Assembly: GCF_900143235.1 (NCBI RefSeq)
Contig: NZ_FRDF01000014.1
Coordinates: forward strand, 1-64,000
Direction: 5' to 3'
Length of the DNA stretch: 64,000 nucleotides
Source of the DNA: Erythrobacter sanguineus
GTDB taxonomy: Bacteria > Pseudomonadota > Alphaproteobacteria > Sphingomonadales > Sphingomonadaceae
Part shown: one piece after another, positions 18,125 through 26,774 of the stretch
Position numbering within the stretch: position 1 is the first letter of the stretch
How the letters are laid out: the number at the start of each line of letters is the position of its first letter
Notes under the pieces: generated by a model
The model's input: only the letters and a program-made list of their open reading frames with translations
What the model was told of the DNA's origin: nothing
Databases searched by the model: none
Program-made: the position numbers and the translations under genes

Positions 18125-18561
18125 GCCTGAATTTCCTCGATAAGGGGGAGCGGACGCGCCGCTGGCGGATTGCGCAACTGGGCCAGGGAAATCCCCGCCA
18201 GCGCGCCGCGCAGCGCGACATTGATGATCGGCCAATGCGCGCGCATGTTGCACCCGGCCTCGAAATCGCAGGCGACGTGATCGACGCAGGCGGTGAGCGC
18301 GATGGGCCCTTCGATCGCCTCGACAATATCGGCGACCGTGATCGCTGCCGCCGGGCGGCCCAATTGCAACCCGCCATGCGCGCCGCGAACGGAACGCAGC
18401 AGGCCCGCGCCCGTCAGCTTCGACACCAGCTTCTGCACGGTCGGCACCGGAAGGCCCGTTTCCGCCGCCAGTTCCGCTGCACTCACCCGCCCATCACCGC
18501 AGTGGGTGGCGGCCTGGCACATTGTGATGACGGCATAATCGGCAAGGTTGGACAGGCGCAT
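18121..18561 (-). CDS. Rrf2-family SUF operon regulator (IscR-like)
   Basis: This 146-residue winged-helix repressor/sensor has an N-terminal HTH ([11 protein letters not shown], then [22 protein letters not shown]) and three cysteines, Cys92, Cys98 and Cys104, at the same positions as the [2Fe-2S]-binding cysteines of E. coli IscR. It likely holds a cluster and adjusts suf transcription to Fe-S status. It is the first gene of the suf operon, and a palindrome lies just downstream of its candidate -10, consistent with autoregulation. Confidence 0.92.
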
Positions 18562-18587
18562 TGCGAGCGGTTCTCAATTCGGACGGA

Positions 18588-18630
18588 ATCAGTCTGATTT
18601 CCAATTAGGACCGATCCGCTCGGATTACAA
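18588..18630 (-). promoter_or_regulatory. Candidate suf operon promoter and operator
   Basis: On the minus strand TTGTAA (18630-18625), 17 bp, then TAATTG (18607-18602) could be -35/-10. The 11-bp palindrome ATCAGTCTGAT (18588-18598) lies just downstream of the -10, 27 bp before the Rrf2 start. It is a plausible autoregulatory operator; the exact Rrf2 motif for this lineage was not checked. Confidence 0.4.
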
Positions 18631-18660
18631 CCGCAAAGGCGCGCCGCGCGCCCCGCACGT

Positions 18661-20481
18661 TCAGGACGTGCGGGCCTCTGCGACCCACTGCTCGACATTC
18701 TCCTCGAGAATCGACAGCGGCACCGGCCCACTGGTGAGAATGACATGGTGGAAATCGCGGATGTCGAATCCGTCGCCCAGCTCGGCGCGCGCGCGTTCAC
18801 GCAGCTCCATGATCTTCAGCTTGCCGATCATGTAAGCGGTCGCCTGCCCCGGATAGACGATGTAGCGTTCAATCGCCTTTTCGATATCGCCGAGCGGGTT
18901 GGGGGTATTTTCCGCGAGCCACGCGATCGCTTCCTCACGGCTCCAGCGCTTGTCGTGGATGCCGGTGTCGACCACCAGCCGCCCTGCGCGCCACAGCTCC
19001 ATGCCGAGCCGCCCGAAATCCGAAAAAGGATCGGTGTAGAAGCCCATGTCCTTGCCCAGCTCCTCGCTATAGAGGCCCCAGCCTTCGGAATAGGCGGTCA
19101 CCCCGCCGAACCGGCGGAACGCGGGCAGATCGCCTAGCCCGGTCTGGATCGAGCGTTGCAGGTGATGCCCCGGCAGGCCTTCGTGATAGGCCAGCGCCTC
19201 CAGCTCGTTCCGGCTCATGTCCCTGAGGTTGTAGAGGTTGACGTAATAGGTGCCCGGGCGCGAGCCATCAGGGGCAGGACTCTGGTAAAAGGCCTTGCCC
19301 GCGCTCTTCTCACGGAACGCCTCGACTGGCTTGATCACCAGCGGATCCTTGGGCAACGTGGTGAAGAATTCGGGCAGCCTTTCGGTCATTGCCGCAAGAT
19401 GCGCCTCGGCCTCGGCGAGGTAATCCTCGCGGGTGGTGTGGAAGAAGCGCGGATCGTCGCGGGTGTAGGCGAAGAAGTCCTGAAGGGTGCCTTCAAATCC
19501 GACCTTGGCCATGATCGCGCGCATTTCGCCGTGGATGCGATCGGTTTCGCTAAGGCCGATGGCGTGGATCTCGTCAGCAGTCAGATCGGTGGTGGTGTAA
19601 TTGGCGAGCAGCGCGCCGTAATAGGCGGCCCCTTCGGGCAGGCGCCACACGCCGTCGTCGGTCGGGGCGACCTGCTGCTGGCGCTCCATTTCGGCGAGCA
19701 GGCGCTGGTAGGCGGGGACGACCTTGTCCCACCACTCATCGCGCGCGCCGCCATTGATGCCCGCCTTTGTATCGGCTGCAAGATCGAGCCTTTCGACCTT
19801 GCTCGCAAGATCGGCCAGAACTGCATTGCCATCACCCGCATCGAGCAGGTTGCGGATATCCGAGATCACATAGGGATAGACCCAGCGGGGCGGCATCGCG
19901 CCCTTTTCCGCCCGCTCACGCGACTGCGCTGTCAAGGCGTCGAGCACCGGCCCCATCCCTGCGATCCGTTCGACATAGGCGAGCGCATCGCCTTCGCTGC
20001 TGACCCGGTGGATATTGATCAGGAAGGCGGGCATTCGGCTCTGCGCGCCGTTCATCTGGTCGAAGATGTAGCCGTAATCGCGAAAACGGCGCAGGCTTTC
20101 GCGGCGCGCAGCCAGCGCTTCGAACAGGCGGTAGGACAGCGCCTGCTGCGGCGCCAGCTCCGCCGGGTCGAAGCGCGCCTGCATTGTCGCCAGCGTCTGC
20201 TGCAGCAGCGCATATTCGCGATCCGCCGCCGCGTCGGAACGATCGTCCCACTTGCCGTAATCCGCATCGCGGATGCCGCGATAGGCCTTGCCCTGGGGCG
20301 ACATTGCAAGGCTCGCAGCGTCATAGGCAGCGAAGAGTTCATCGATTCCGGCTTCGGCGGGCAGTTCAGCCAGCGCGGCGACCGGATCGGCCTGCACTTC
20401 CTGTGCGGCGAGCGGCGCGGGGAGCGCCGCACACAGCGCCAAGGCAGAAACAGGGGCGGCCAGAAGGCGGATAAGTGTCAT
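18661..20481 (-). CDS. DUF885-family metallopeptidase-like protein, exported
   Basis: This 606-residue protein has a clear signal peptide (MTLIRLLAAPVSALALCAALP..., cleavage near AAQ). The DUF885 family has a thermolysin-like zinc motif, seen here as HEGLPGHH at residues 433-440 instead of a strict HExxH, with a downstream Glu-rich region (YSEGWGLYSEELG) providing the third ligand. It is probably a periplasmic peptidase; the substrate is unknown. The ATG at 20481 is chosen because it starts the signal peptide. It ends 99 bp from the Rrf2 start on the same strand. Confidence 0.85.
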   Translation of the reverse strand: MTLIRLLAAPVSALALCAALPAPLAAQEVQADPVAALAELPAEAGIDELFAAYDAASLAMSPQGKAYRGIRDADYGKWDDRSDAAADREYALLQQTLATMQARFDPAELAPQQALSYRLFEALAARRESLRRFRDYGYIFDQMNGAQSRMPAFLINIHRVSSEGDALAYVERIAGMGPVLDALTAQSRERAEKGAMPPRWVYPYVISDIRNLLDAGDGNAVLADLASKVERLDLAADTKAGINGGARDEWWDKVVPAYQRLLAEMERQQQVAPTDDGVWRLPEGAAYYGALLANYTTTDLTADEIHAIGLSETDRIHGEMRAIMAKVGFEGTLQDFFAYTRDDPRFFHTTREDYLAEAEAHLAAMTERLPEFFTTLPKDPLVIKPVEAFREKSAGKAFYQSPAPDGSRPGTYYVNLYNLRDMSRNELEALAYHEGLPGHHLQRSIQTGLGDLPAFRRFGGVTAYSEGWGLYSEELGKDMGFYTDPFSDFGRLGMELWRAGRLVVDTGIHDKRWSREEAIAWLAENTPNPLGDIEKAIERYIVYPGQATAYMIGKLKIMELRERARAELGDGFDIRDFHHVILTSGPVPLSILEENVEQWVAEARTS

Positions 20482-20575
20482 GAGTGTTCCTTGATATCGA
20501 CGCGGATGCGACACGCGTTCGGGCCGGTCTAGCCGCGCCCGGCCCACTCTGACAACCGCCGTGTCGGTGTGCTGT

Positions 20576-21481
20576 TCAGTTGCGCAGTTCGCGCAGGTTC
20601 CGCGAATCGATCAGTTCGGCAAGATAGGGGGTCGCGGTATCGCTGAGCCGCGCCGGACTGCGCCCGACGAAATGGGTGATCTCGCGGATCATGTGTGACT
20701 GATCGAAGAACGCCTCGGCAATTGCGGCCTCGTCTTCGGGTGCGAGGTGCGGGCCGGACAGCAGCGCGGCGGCCCGCAAGGCGCGATATTTGCGCGCCAG
20801 CGCCCGCGGGGGCAGGCCGAAATAACGCTCAACCAGCCGCTGCACCTGCCGCGCGGAATAGCCCGCGACCCCGGCCAGATCGCCGATGTCCGGGTTGAAG
20901 GATGCCCCGAGCCAGCCACCCACCGCGATGATCAGGTCGAGGTGCCGCGGGTTTACCGGCCGCAGGTTGTGGCCAATGAAATCCCCGACCGCCCCGGCAC
21001 AGGCCGGGCCGCTCATGGCACCGTTGCGATAGGCCCCCAGCAGCGATTCCCCAAGCGCGCCGAATTCTGCGCCCAGCACTGATGCCGCGGGCAGCAACCG
21101 GTCGCGATGCTGGCCGGCATGCAGCCCGGTCAGCGCCGCCCAGCCGAGCGGAGTCAGCGCCGCGCCAAACGCATGGAATGGGCCATCGACCACGATCGGT
21201 GTCGCGCGCGACAGCGGGGTCAGCAGGCCGACCGGGTGATTGGGATCGCAATGGCCGTTGGCAAAGCGGATTTCCCCCGTGCCGTGCGGGAACAGGCAGA
21301 TCTGGCCGATCGCCGCTGGCTGGATGTCGCGGATCACAGGCTCGTCGCAACGGAAATGGTACAGCGTGGTGACGAACGGCGCGATCGCCTCGGGCGGGTC
21401 GATGTAATCGATCGTGATCAGCGCTGAGGGGGTCAGCGCTGCATCATGTGGCGGGATCGGAACCTCGGCGGTGGCATCCAT
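20576..21481 (-). CDS. AraC/XylS-family transcriptional regulator
   Basis: This 301-residue regulator has an N-terminal ligand-binding-like domain (about 15-190; FPHGTGEIRFANG, LTPLGWAAL) and a C-terminal AraC double HTH (about 205-290). The first HTH reads DIGDLAGVAGYSARQVQRLVERYFG and the second contains FFDQSHMIREITHFVGRSPA, both quoted in part. It is similar to DUF6597-type AraC proteins of unknown target. It is preceded by a terminator that isolates it from transcription of the 21.55-21.85 kb segment. Confidence 0.88.
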   Translation of the reverse strand: MDATAEVPIPPHDAALTPSALITIDYIDPPEAIAPFVTTLYHFRCDEPVIRDIQPAAIGQICLFPHGTGEIRFANGHCDPNHPVGLLTPLSRATPIVVDGPFHAFGAALTPLGWAALTGLHAGQHRDRLLPAASVLGAEFGALGESLLGAYRNGAMSGPACAGAVGDFIGHNLRPVNPRHLDLIIAVGGWLGASFNPDIGDLAGVAGYSARQVQRLVERYFGLPPRALARKYRALRAAALLSGPHLAPEDEAAIAEAFFDQSHMIREITHFVGRSPARLSDTATPYLAELIDSRNLRELRN

Positions 21482-21519
21482 ATCCGTCCATATACCCGAC
21501 AAGCCGGTTGTTTCCTCAC

Positions 21520-21555
21520 AAAAAAAGGGCGGCGCTCCACTGGGGAGCACCGCCC
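21520..21555 (-). terminator. Intrinsic terminator on the minus strand with no obvious gene
   Basis: On the minus strand GGGCGGTGCTCC pairs with GGAGCGCCGCCC (one mismatch, 5-nt loop) and is followed by seven T residues. It would end a transcript coming from 21.56-21.85 kb, just before the AraC gene, yet no convincing ORF lies there. Confidence 0.8.
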
Positions 21556-21854
21556 ATCTGAGTTGAGGAACTCTTTGCATTGCTGCTCCGAGCCCTTCGG
21601 GTCGCGGGCCAGCCTATAAAGAGCGAATCGATTGCTGGATTGTATGCAAGCGACAAGCCGTATCCCCAGAACAGGGTAGGCGGCGGCCAGAGCGGTTGCC
21701 GATCCCATTGCATCGGATCAACAACTCCATATTTCTGAATTGCCGCGTTTTTCGGATCGCCGGGTGATTCCATCCGGCTTATGGGGCTTGCGCACAGCCC
21801 CCTTGCGCCACTTGCCCGCTCGACAGCGCCGCCTGCCTGCCATAGGCGCTTCCC
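21556..21854 (-). ncRNA. Candidate small RNA or unrecognised small gene before the orphan terminator
   Basis: This 300-bp gap between pyrD (plus) and the orphan terminator (minus) has no recognised coding sequence. Two short frames exist: 91 residues from 21708, running through the terminator into the AraC region, and one beginning MQWDRQPLWPPP at 21720; neither looks like a protein family. The bases GATCC...GGATC (near 21700-21720) could form a stem. A Sphingomonadales-specific small RNA is a reasonable guess. It is not tmRNA, SRP RNA or RNase P by the motifs I looked for. Confidence 0.35.
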
Positions 21855-22922
21855 ATGCTGTTCCGCCTGCTCAAGCCCGCCTTGTTCGCGCTCGATTCCG
21901 AAACCGGTCACCGCCTCGCGATCCGGGGGTTGAAGGCCCTGCCGTTGCGCGGCCCGATGCCTGTGCCGCGCGCGCTGGCGACCGAGGTGGCGGGCCTTTC
22001 CTTCCCCAATCCGGTGGGCGTCGCCGCAGGCTTCGACAAGGATGCCGAGGTGCCCGACGCGCTGCTGGGGCTGGGCTTCGGCTTCACCGAGGTCGGCTCG
22101 ATCACTCCGCTGCCGCAGGCCGGCAACCCGCGCCCGCGCCTGTTCCGGCTGGTCGAGGATCAGGCCGTGATCAACCGCATGGGGTTCAACAATGCCGGGG
22201 CCGAAGCGGCGCTCGAACGGCTGCGCGCGCGCGCCGACAGGCCGGGGCCAAAAGGAGGGATCGTCGGGGTCAATATCGGTGCCAACAAGGATTCGGATGA
22301 TCGCATCGCCGACTATGCGGTGATGGCGCGAAAGATGGCTCCATATTCGAGCTATCTCTGCGTGAACGTGTCTTCGCCCAACACTCCGGGGCTGCGCGCC
22401 CTGCAGGATGAAGCCGCCCTTGGTGCCCTGATCGACGCCGTGATCGCCGCGCGCGACGAAGCGGTGTCAGAAGCAAAGGGCGAATCGCCGCCGCCGATCT
22501 TCCTCAAGGTCGCGCCCGATCTCGAACCGGCGGACATCGACGCCATCGCCCGGATCGCGCTCGACAAGCGGCTGGGCGCGCTGGTGGTTTCCAACACTAC
22601 CATTTCGCGGCCCGCCTTGCGTTCTCACCATGCAGGCGAGACCGGCGGGCTATCGGGTGCGCCGCTGCGCGACCTTGCGCTGGAACGCCTGCGCGATTTC
22701 CGCAAGGCCACTGGCGGCGCGATCCCTCTGGTGGGCGTGGGCGGGATCGCCAGCGCCGAAGATGCGTGGGAACGCATCCGCGCAGGGGCAAGCCTCGTCC
22801 AGCTCTATTCGGCCATGGTCTATGAAGGCCCCGGCCTCGGCGCACGGATCGCGCGCGGGCTGGAGACGCTGATGCGGCGCGATGGCTTCACCAGCATTGC
22901 CGAAGCGGTGGGAAGCGAATAG
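21855..22922 (+). CDS. pyrD: Dihydroorotate dehydrogenase (quinone), class 2
   Basis: This 355-residue FMN enzyme oxidises dihydroorotate to orotate in pyrimidine synthesis, passing electrons to the quinone pool. The N-terminal amphipathic helix (MLFRLLKPALFALDSETGHRL) that docks on the membrane is class 2. VAAGFDKD is at 57-63; NVSSPNTPGLR is at 171-181 with the likely catalytic Ser174; GVGGI and LYSAMVYEGP bind the FMN phosphate. It is followed 11 bp later by ggt on the same strand. Confidence 0.96.
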   Translation: MLFRLLKPALFALDSETGHRLAIRGLKALPLRGPMPVPRALATEVAGLSFPNPVGVAAGFDKDAEVPDALLGLGFGFTEVGSITPLPQAGNPRPRLFRLVEDQAVINRMGFNNAGAEAALERLRARADRPGPKGGIVGVNIGANKDSDDRIADYAVMARKMAPYSSYLCVNVSSPNTPGLRALQDEAALGALIDAVIAARDEAVSEAKGESPPPIFLKVAPDLEPADIDAIARIALDKRLGALVVSNTTISRPALRSHHAGETGGLSGAPLRDLALERLRDFRKATGGAIPLVGVGGIASAEDAWERIRAGASLVQLYSAMVYEGPGLGARIARGLETLMRRDGFTSIAEAVGSE

Positions 22923-22933
22923 CGAGGCTGGCG

Positions 22934-24664
22934 ATGCGTTTTCTTGCCCCCCTGTTCGCCCCGCTGGCGCTCGCCCTTGCGGGCTGCGCCGCCACCCTTC
23001 CCCCCCAAACCGCAGCCTCCGCGCCGCTCGCAACCGCTACGGTCGCAAAGGGCGCGGTCAGCAGCGCCGATCCGCGCGCCACGGCGGCGGGTGAGGCGAT
23101 TCTGGCACAGGGAGGCTCCGCCACCGACGCGGCGATCGCGGTGATGCTGGCGCTGACCGTGGTCGAACCGCAAAGTTCGGGGATAGGCGGCGGCGGGTTC
23201 ATGGTGCGGGCCGATGGAGAGCGCGACGCACTTGTGACCATCGACGGGCGCGAAACCGCCCCTGCCGCCGCCACGCCGACTCGCTTCCTTGACGAACAGG
23301 GCAAGCTCCTGCCGCGCGAAACCCGCGTCTTCTCCGGCCTCAGCGTCGGGGTGCCGGGCAATATCGCGCTCGCGGCCAAGGCTCATGCGCAGTTCGGCAA
23401 GCTGCCCTGGGCCGATCTGTTCCAGCCCGCCATCGCGCTCGCCCGCGACGGGTTCACCATGAACCGGCGGCTGCACGAATCGCTTGCCGCCAACAAGGGC
23501 CGGGCCGACCGCGATGTCGAGGCGCGGCGGGTGCATTTCGGCTCCGATGGCGAGCCGCTGCCGATCGGCACGACCCTGCGCAATCCCGATCTGGCCGAAA
23601 CTCTCGCCGATCTGGCCGCAGCCGGACCGCAGGCAATGTATGATCGCAACGCCGGCAGTCTCGCCCGCTGGGTCGCGCGCGAAACGCCGCAGGATGGCGC
23701 GATGACCGAAACCGACGTGCGCGCCTATATCGCAAAGGAACGTGCGCCGGTCTGCGCGCGCTACCGGGTGTACCGGGTGTGCGGCATGGGGCCGCCATCG
23801 TCCGGCGGGGTCGCGGTGGCGCAGATACTCGGCCAGCTTCAAGGCTTCGATCTGGCCGCGCTTGGCCCGGACAGCCCGCAATTCTGGCACCTGTTCGTCG
23901 AAAGCCAGCGCCTCGCCTATGCCGACCGCGAGCTTTATCTGGCCGATGCCGATTTCGTCGCCGTGCCGGTCGAAGGGCTGGTCGATCAAGCCTATATTGC
24001 CGGGCGTGCCGCGCTGATTGCGCCCGACAGCGCTCTGGCGAAAGCCGAAGCCGGCGTGCCGCCCGGTGCGCCGCTGGCCCGGGCTGTCGGTCAGCAGGAG
24101 CCGGAAAACGGCACCACCCACTTCTCCGTAGCCGATGCCATCGGCAATGCTGTCAGCTACACGTCCACCGTCGAAGGCGCGTTCGGATCGGGACTGTTCT
24201 TCGGCGGGTTCTACCTCAACAACGAACTCACCGATTTCACCCTGACCCCCGAGGAAGACGGAAAGCCGGTCGCCAACCGGGTCGAGGGCGGCAAGCGCCC
24301 GCGATCATCAATGGCGCCAACCATCGTCTATGATGCGACCGGCAAGGTGGTGCTGGTGATCGGTGCGGCGGGCGGGCCGACGATCCCGGTGCAGGTCGCC
24401 CGCGCGATCATCGGCGTGGTGGATTTCGGCATGAGCGCCGAGGCCGCGCTGGGAATGCCTTTCGTCATGGCGTTCGGTGAGACAGTGATTGTCGAGCCGG
24501 GCACGGCGCCCGATGGCCTCGAAGATGGTCTCAAGGCGCTCGGCCATGCCAACATCCGTCCCGCCGCCCCGCCTTTGAAGGCCAACGCCCTGCGGCGGTT
24601 GCCCGATGGCGGCTGGGAAGTGGCGGTCGATCCCCGGCTCAAGGGCAAGCTCGATTACGAGTGA
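22934..24664 (+). CDS. ggt: Gamma-glutamyltransferase (glutathione hydrolase), lipoprotein
   Basis: This 576-residue Ntn-hydrolase precursor is cleaved by itself into large and small subunits. The nucleophile is the first Thr of TTHFSV (Thr394), preceded by a Gly-rich linker. Other family marks are GIGGGGFMV, DGRETAP and GPPSSGGV. It starts MRFLAPLFAPLALALAGC, a lipobox at Cys18, so it is probably tethered to the envelope rather than freely periplasmic. It would degrade glutathione or gamma-glutamyl compounds. Start at the ATG 11 bp past pyrD; likely cotranscribed. Confidence 0.94.
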   Translation: MRFLAPLFAPLALALAGCAATLPPQTAASAPLATATVAKGAVSSADPRATAAGEAILAQGGSATDAAIAVMLALTVVEPQSSGIGGGGFMVRADGERDALVTIDGRETAPAAATPTRFLDEQGKLLPRETRVFSGLSVGVPGNIALAAKAHAQFGKLPWADLFQPAIALARDGFTMNRRLHESLAANKGRADRDVEARRVHFGSDGEPLPIGTTLRNPDLAETLADLAAAGPQAMYDRNAGSLARWVARETPQDGAMTETDVRAYIAKERAPVCARYRVYRVCGMGPPSSGGVAVAQILGQLQGFDLAALGPDSPQFWHLFVESQRLAYADRELYLADADFVAVPVEGLVDQAYIAGRAALIAPDSALAKAEAGVPPGAPLARAVGQQEPENGTTHFSVADAIGNAVSYTSTVEGAFGSGLFFGGFYLNNELTDFTLTPEEDGKPVANRVEGGKRPRSSMAPTIVYDATGKVVLVIGAAGGPTIPVQVARAIIGVVDFGMSAEAALGMPFVMAFGETVIVEPGTAPDGLEDGLKALGHANIRPAAPPLKANALRRLPDGGWEVAVDPRLKGKLDYE

Positions 24665-24767
24665 TGCTCCCGGCTTGCCGCTAGGGTGATGACGTTCTAA
24701 TCTGCTTCGACACGGGGCCGCGCGAGAGCCCCGGCAACATGCTCGAAGGGATCAGGAGCCTTTGCCA

Positions 24768-26651
24768 GTGCATTCCCCCACCTTGCCGCATTCCGCCCGC
24801 ACGGTCGTGAACCCTGCGGATCATCCGCTGCTGCAGGATATCGACGGCGCGCGGAACCTTGTCGAACTGTTCCTGAAGCGCGCCGACGAAAAGGGCGACG
24901 CGCCTTTCCTTGGACATAAGGCCGACGGCCAATGGGTGACGCAAAGCTGGCGCGAGACCGCCGATCAGGTCTGCCTGCTGGCCGAAGCCTTGCGCCGCAT
25001 GGGTCTGGCTGATGGTGACAGGGTCGCGCTGATTGCCGAAAACCGCCCGGAATGGTGCATCGCCGATCTCGCGATCATGGCCGCCGGGTGCATTACCGTG
25101 CCGACCTACACCACCAACACCCGCCGCGATCATGCCCACATACTCGACAATTCGGGCGCGCGGGCGGTGTTCGTCTCGACCGAGAAACTGCTCGCGCCCG
25201 TGGTTGGCGCGATCGGGCAGACCGGGATGGTCGAACACGTGATCGGGATCGAAAACCTCAAGCGCCAGCAATCGGGCAGCTTCGAATATCACGATTGGGC
25301 TGCGCTGATCACCGGCGATGCCGCCGCCGCGCGGACCGCGGTCGATGCGCGTATAGCCCGCATCGAACGGTCGGAAACCGCGTGCCTGATCTACACCAGC
25401 GGCACCGGCGGCGCGCCGCGCGGCGTGATGCAGCACCATGGTGCGATTCTGTGCAATATCGCGGGCGCAGCCGAAGTGCTGATCGAGGATTTCGGCATCC
25501 GGGACGAGCGCTTCCTGTCGTTCCTGCCGCTCTCCCACGCCTATGAACATTCCGGCGGGCAATATCTGCCGATCGGGGTGGGTGCGGAAATATTCTATTC
25601 CGAGGGGCTGGAAAAGCTTGCCTCCAACATCGAGGAAACCCGCCCCACCATCATGGTGGTGGTGCCGCGCCTGTTCGAAGTGCTGCGCACCCGCATCATG
25701 AAACAGATCGAAAAGCAGGGCAAAGTCGCCAATTTCATGATGGATAGCGCGCTCAGGATTTCCGAGCACACCAGCGATGGCAAGAAACGCCTGCGCGACA
25801 AGCCGCTCGATTTCCTCGTCGAAAAGACCCTGCGCCCCAAGATCCGCGACAAGTTCGGCGGGCGGATCAAGGCGATGGTTTCGGGCGGCGCGCCGCTCAA
25901 TCCCGAAGTCGGCAATTTCTTCGACGCGATGGGGCTGACCATGCTTCAGGGTTATGGCCAGACCGAAGCCGGGCCGGTGATCAGCTGCAACCGCCCCAAG
26001 GTTGGCCTGAGGATGGACACCGTCGGCCCGCCGCTGCGCGGGGTCGAGGTGAAAATCGCGGATGATGGCGAGATTCTGGTGCGCGGCGAACTGGTGATGC
26101 ACGGCTATTGGCGCAACGATGCCGAAACCGCGCGCACGCTGCAGGCCGATCCGGCTGAACCGGCGGGCAAGCCGTGGCTCCACACCGGCGATATCGGGCA
26201 TCTGGATCACAAGGGCCGGATCGTCATCACCGATCGCAAGAAGGACATGATCGTCAACGACAAGGGCGACAATATCGCCCCCCAGAAGGTCGAAGGCATG
26301 CTGACGCTGCAGCCCGAAATCGCGCAGGCGATGGTGAGCGGGGACAAGCGGCCCTATGTCGTCGGCCTGATCGTGCCCGATGCCGAATGGGCGCTGGAAT
26401 GGGCGCGTGCCAATGGCGAGAAATTCGATCTGGCCGCCTTGCAGGAACTGCCTGCCTTCAAGAACGCGGTGCGCGCGGCGGTCGACCGCACCAATGCCGA
26501 TCTGTCGGTGATCGAAAAGGTGCGCCAGTTCGCCTTCGCGGACGAGGCGTTCAGCATCGAGAACGAGGAAATGACGCCCTCGATGAAGATCCGCCGCCAC
26601 AAGATCCGCGAACGGTATCAGGGGCAAATCGACGGGCTGTATCGGGGCTGA
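24768..26651 (+). CDS. Long-chain acyl-CoA synthetase (AMP-forming)
   Basis: This 627-residue adenylate-forming enzyme activates a fatty acid with ATP and CoA. The P-loop-like motif reads YTSGTGGAPRGVM (usual form TSGTTGxPKG), which is a known variant. A5 GYGQTEAGP, A7 HTGDIGHLD and A8 ITDRKKDMIV are intact, and the C-terminal lysine region MKIRRHKI is present. The GTG at 24768 lies 9 bp after AGGAG; an in-frame TTG at 24762 is too close to it. Chain-length preference is not readable from sequence. Confidence 0.9.
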   Translation: MHSPTLPHSARTVVNPADHPLLQDIDGARNLVELFLKRADEKGDAPFLGHKADGQWVTQSWRETADQVCLLAEALRRMGLADGDRVALIAENRPEWCIADLAIMAAGCITVPTYTTNTRRDHAHILDNSGARAVFVSTEKLLAPVVGAIGQTGMVEHVIGIENLKRQQSGSFEYHDWAALITGDAAAARTAVDARIARIERSETACLIYTSGTGGAPRGVMQHHGAILCNIAGAAEVLIEDFGIRDERFLSFLPLSHAYEHSGGQYLPIGVGAEIFYSEGLEKLASNIEETRPTIMVVVPRLFEVLRTRIMKQIEKQGKVANFMMDSALRISEHTSDGKKRLRDKPLDFLVEKTLRPKIRDKFGGRIKAMVSGGAPLNPEVGNFFDAMGLTMLQGYGQTEAGPVISCNRPKVGLRMDTVGPPLRGVEVKIADDGEILVRGELVMHGYWRNDAETARTLQADPAEPAGKPWLHTGDIGHLDHKGRIVITDRKKDMIVNDKGDNIAPQKVEGMLTLQPEIAQAMVSGDKRPYVVGLIVPDAEWALEWARANGEKFDLAALQELPAFKNAVRAAVDRTNADLSVIEKVRQFAFADEAFSIENEEMTPSMKIRRHKIRERYQGQIDGLYRG

Positions 26652-26774
26652 CCGGCAAAGTTGTCCACAGGGACGCGCGCCAGCGCGCTATTCATTCCTG
26701 ATCGGATGCGTGACGGAGCTCCGCTAGGCCAACCCGGCTCGTCGAGTTGCAGCGGTCTTTATGGGGGAATTTCT

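Noticed and set aside
21556..21854. tmRNA, SRP RNA, RNase P RNA or 6S RNA before the orphan terminator
   Set aside because: None of the expected conserved blocks was found by eye, so only an undefined small RNA is proposed.
24681..26627. 648-residue frame opposite the acyl-CoA synthetase
   Set aside because: Antisense shadow; no family features, while the plus strand has all adenylate-forming motifs.
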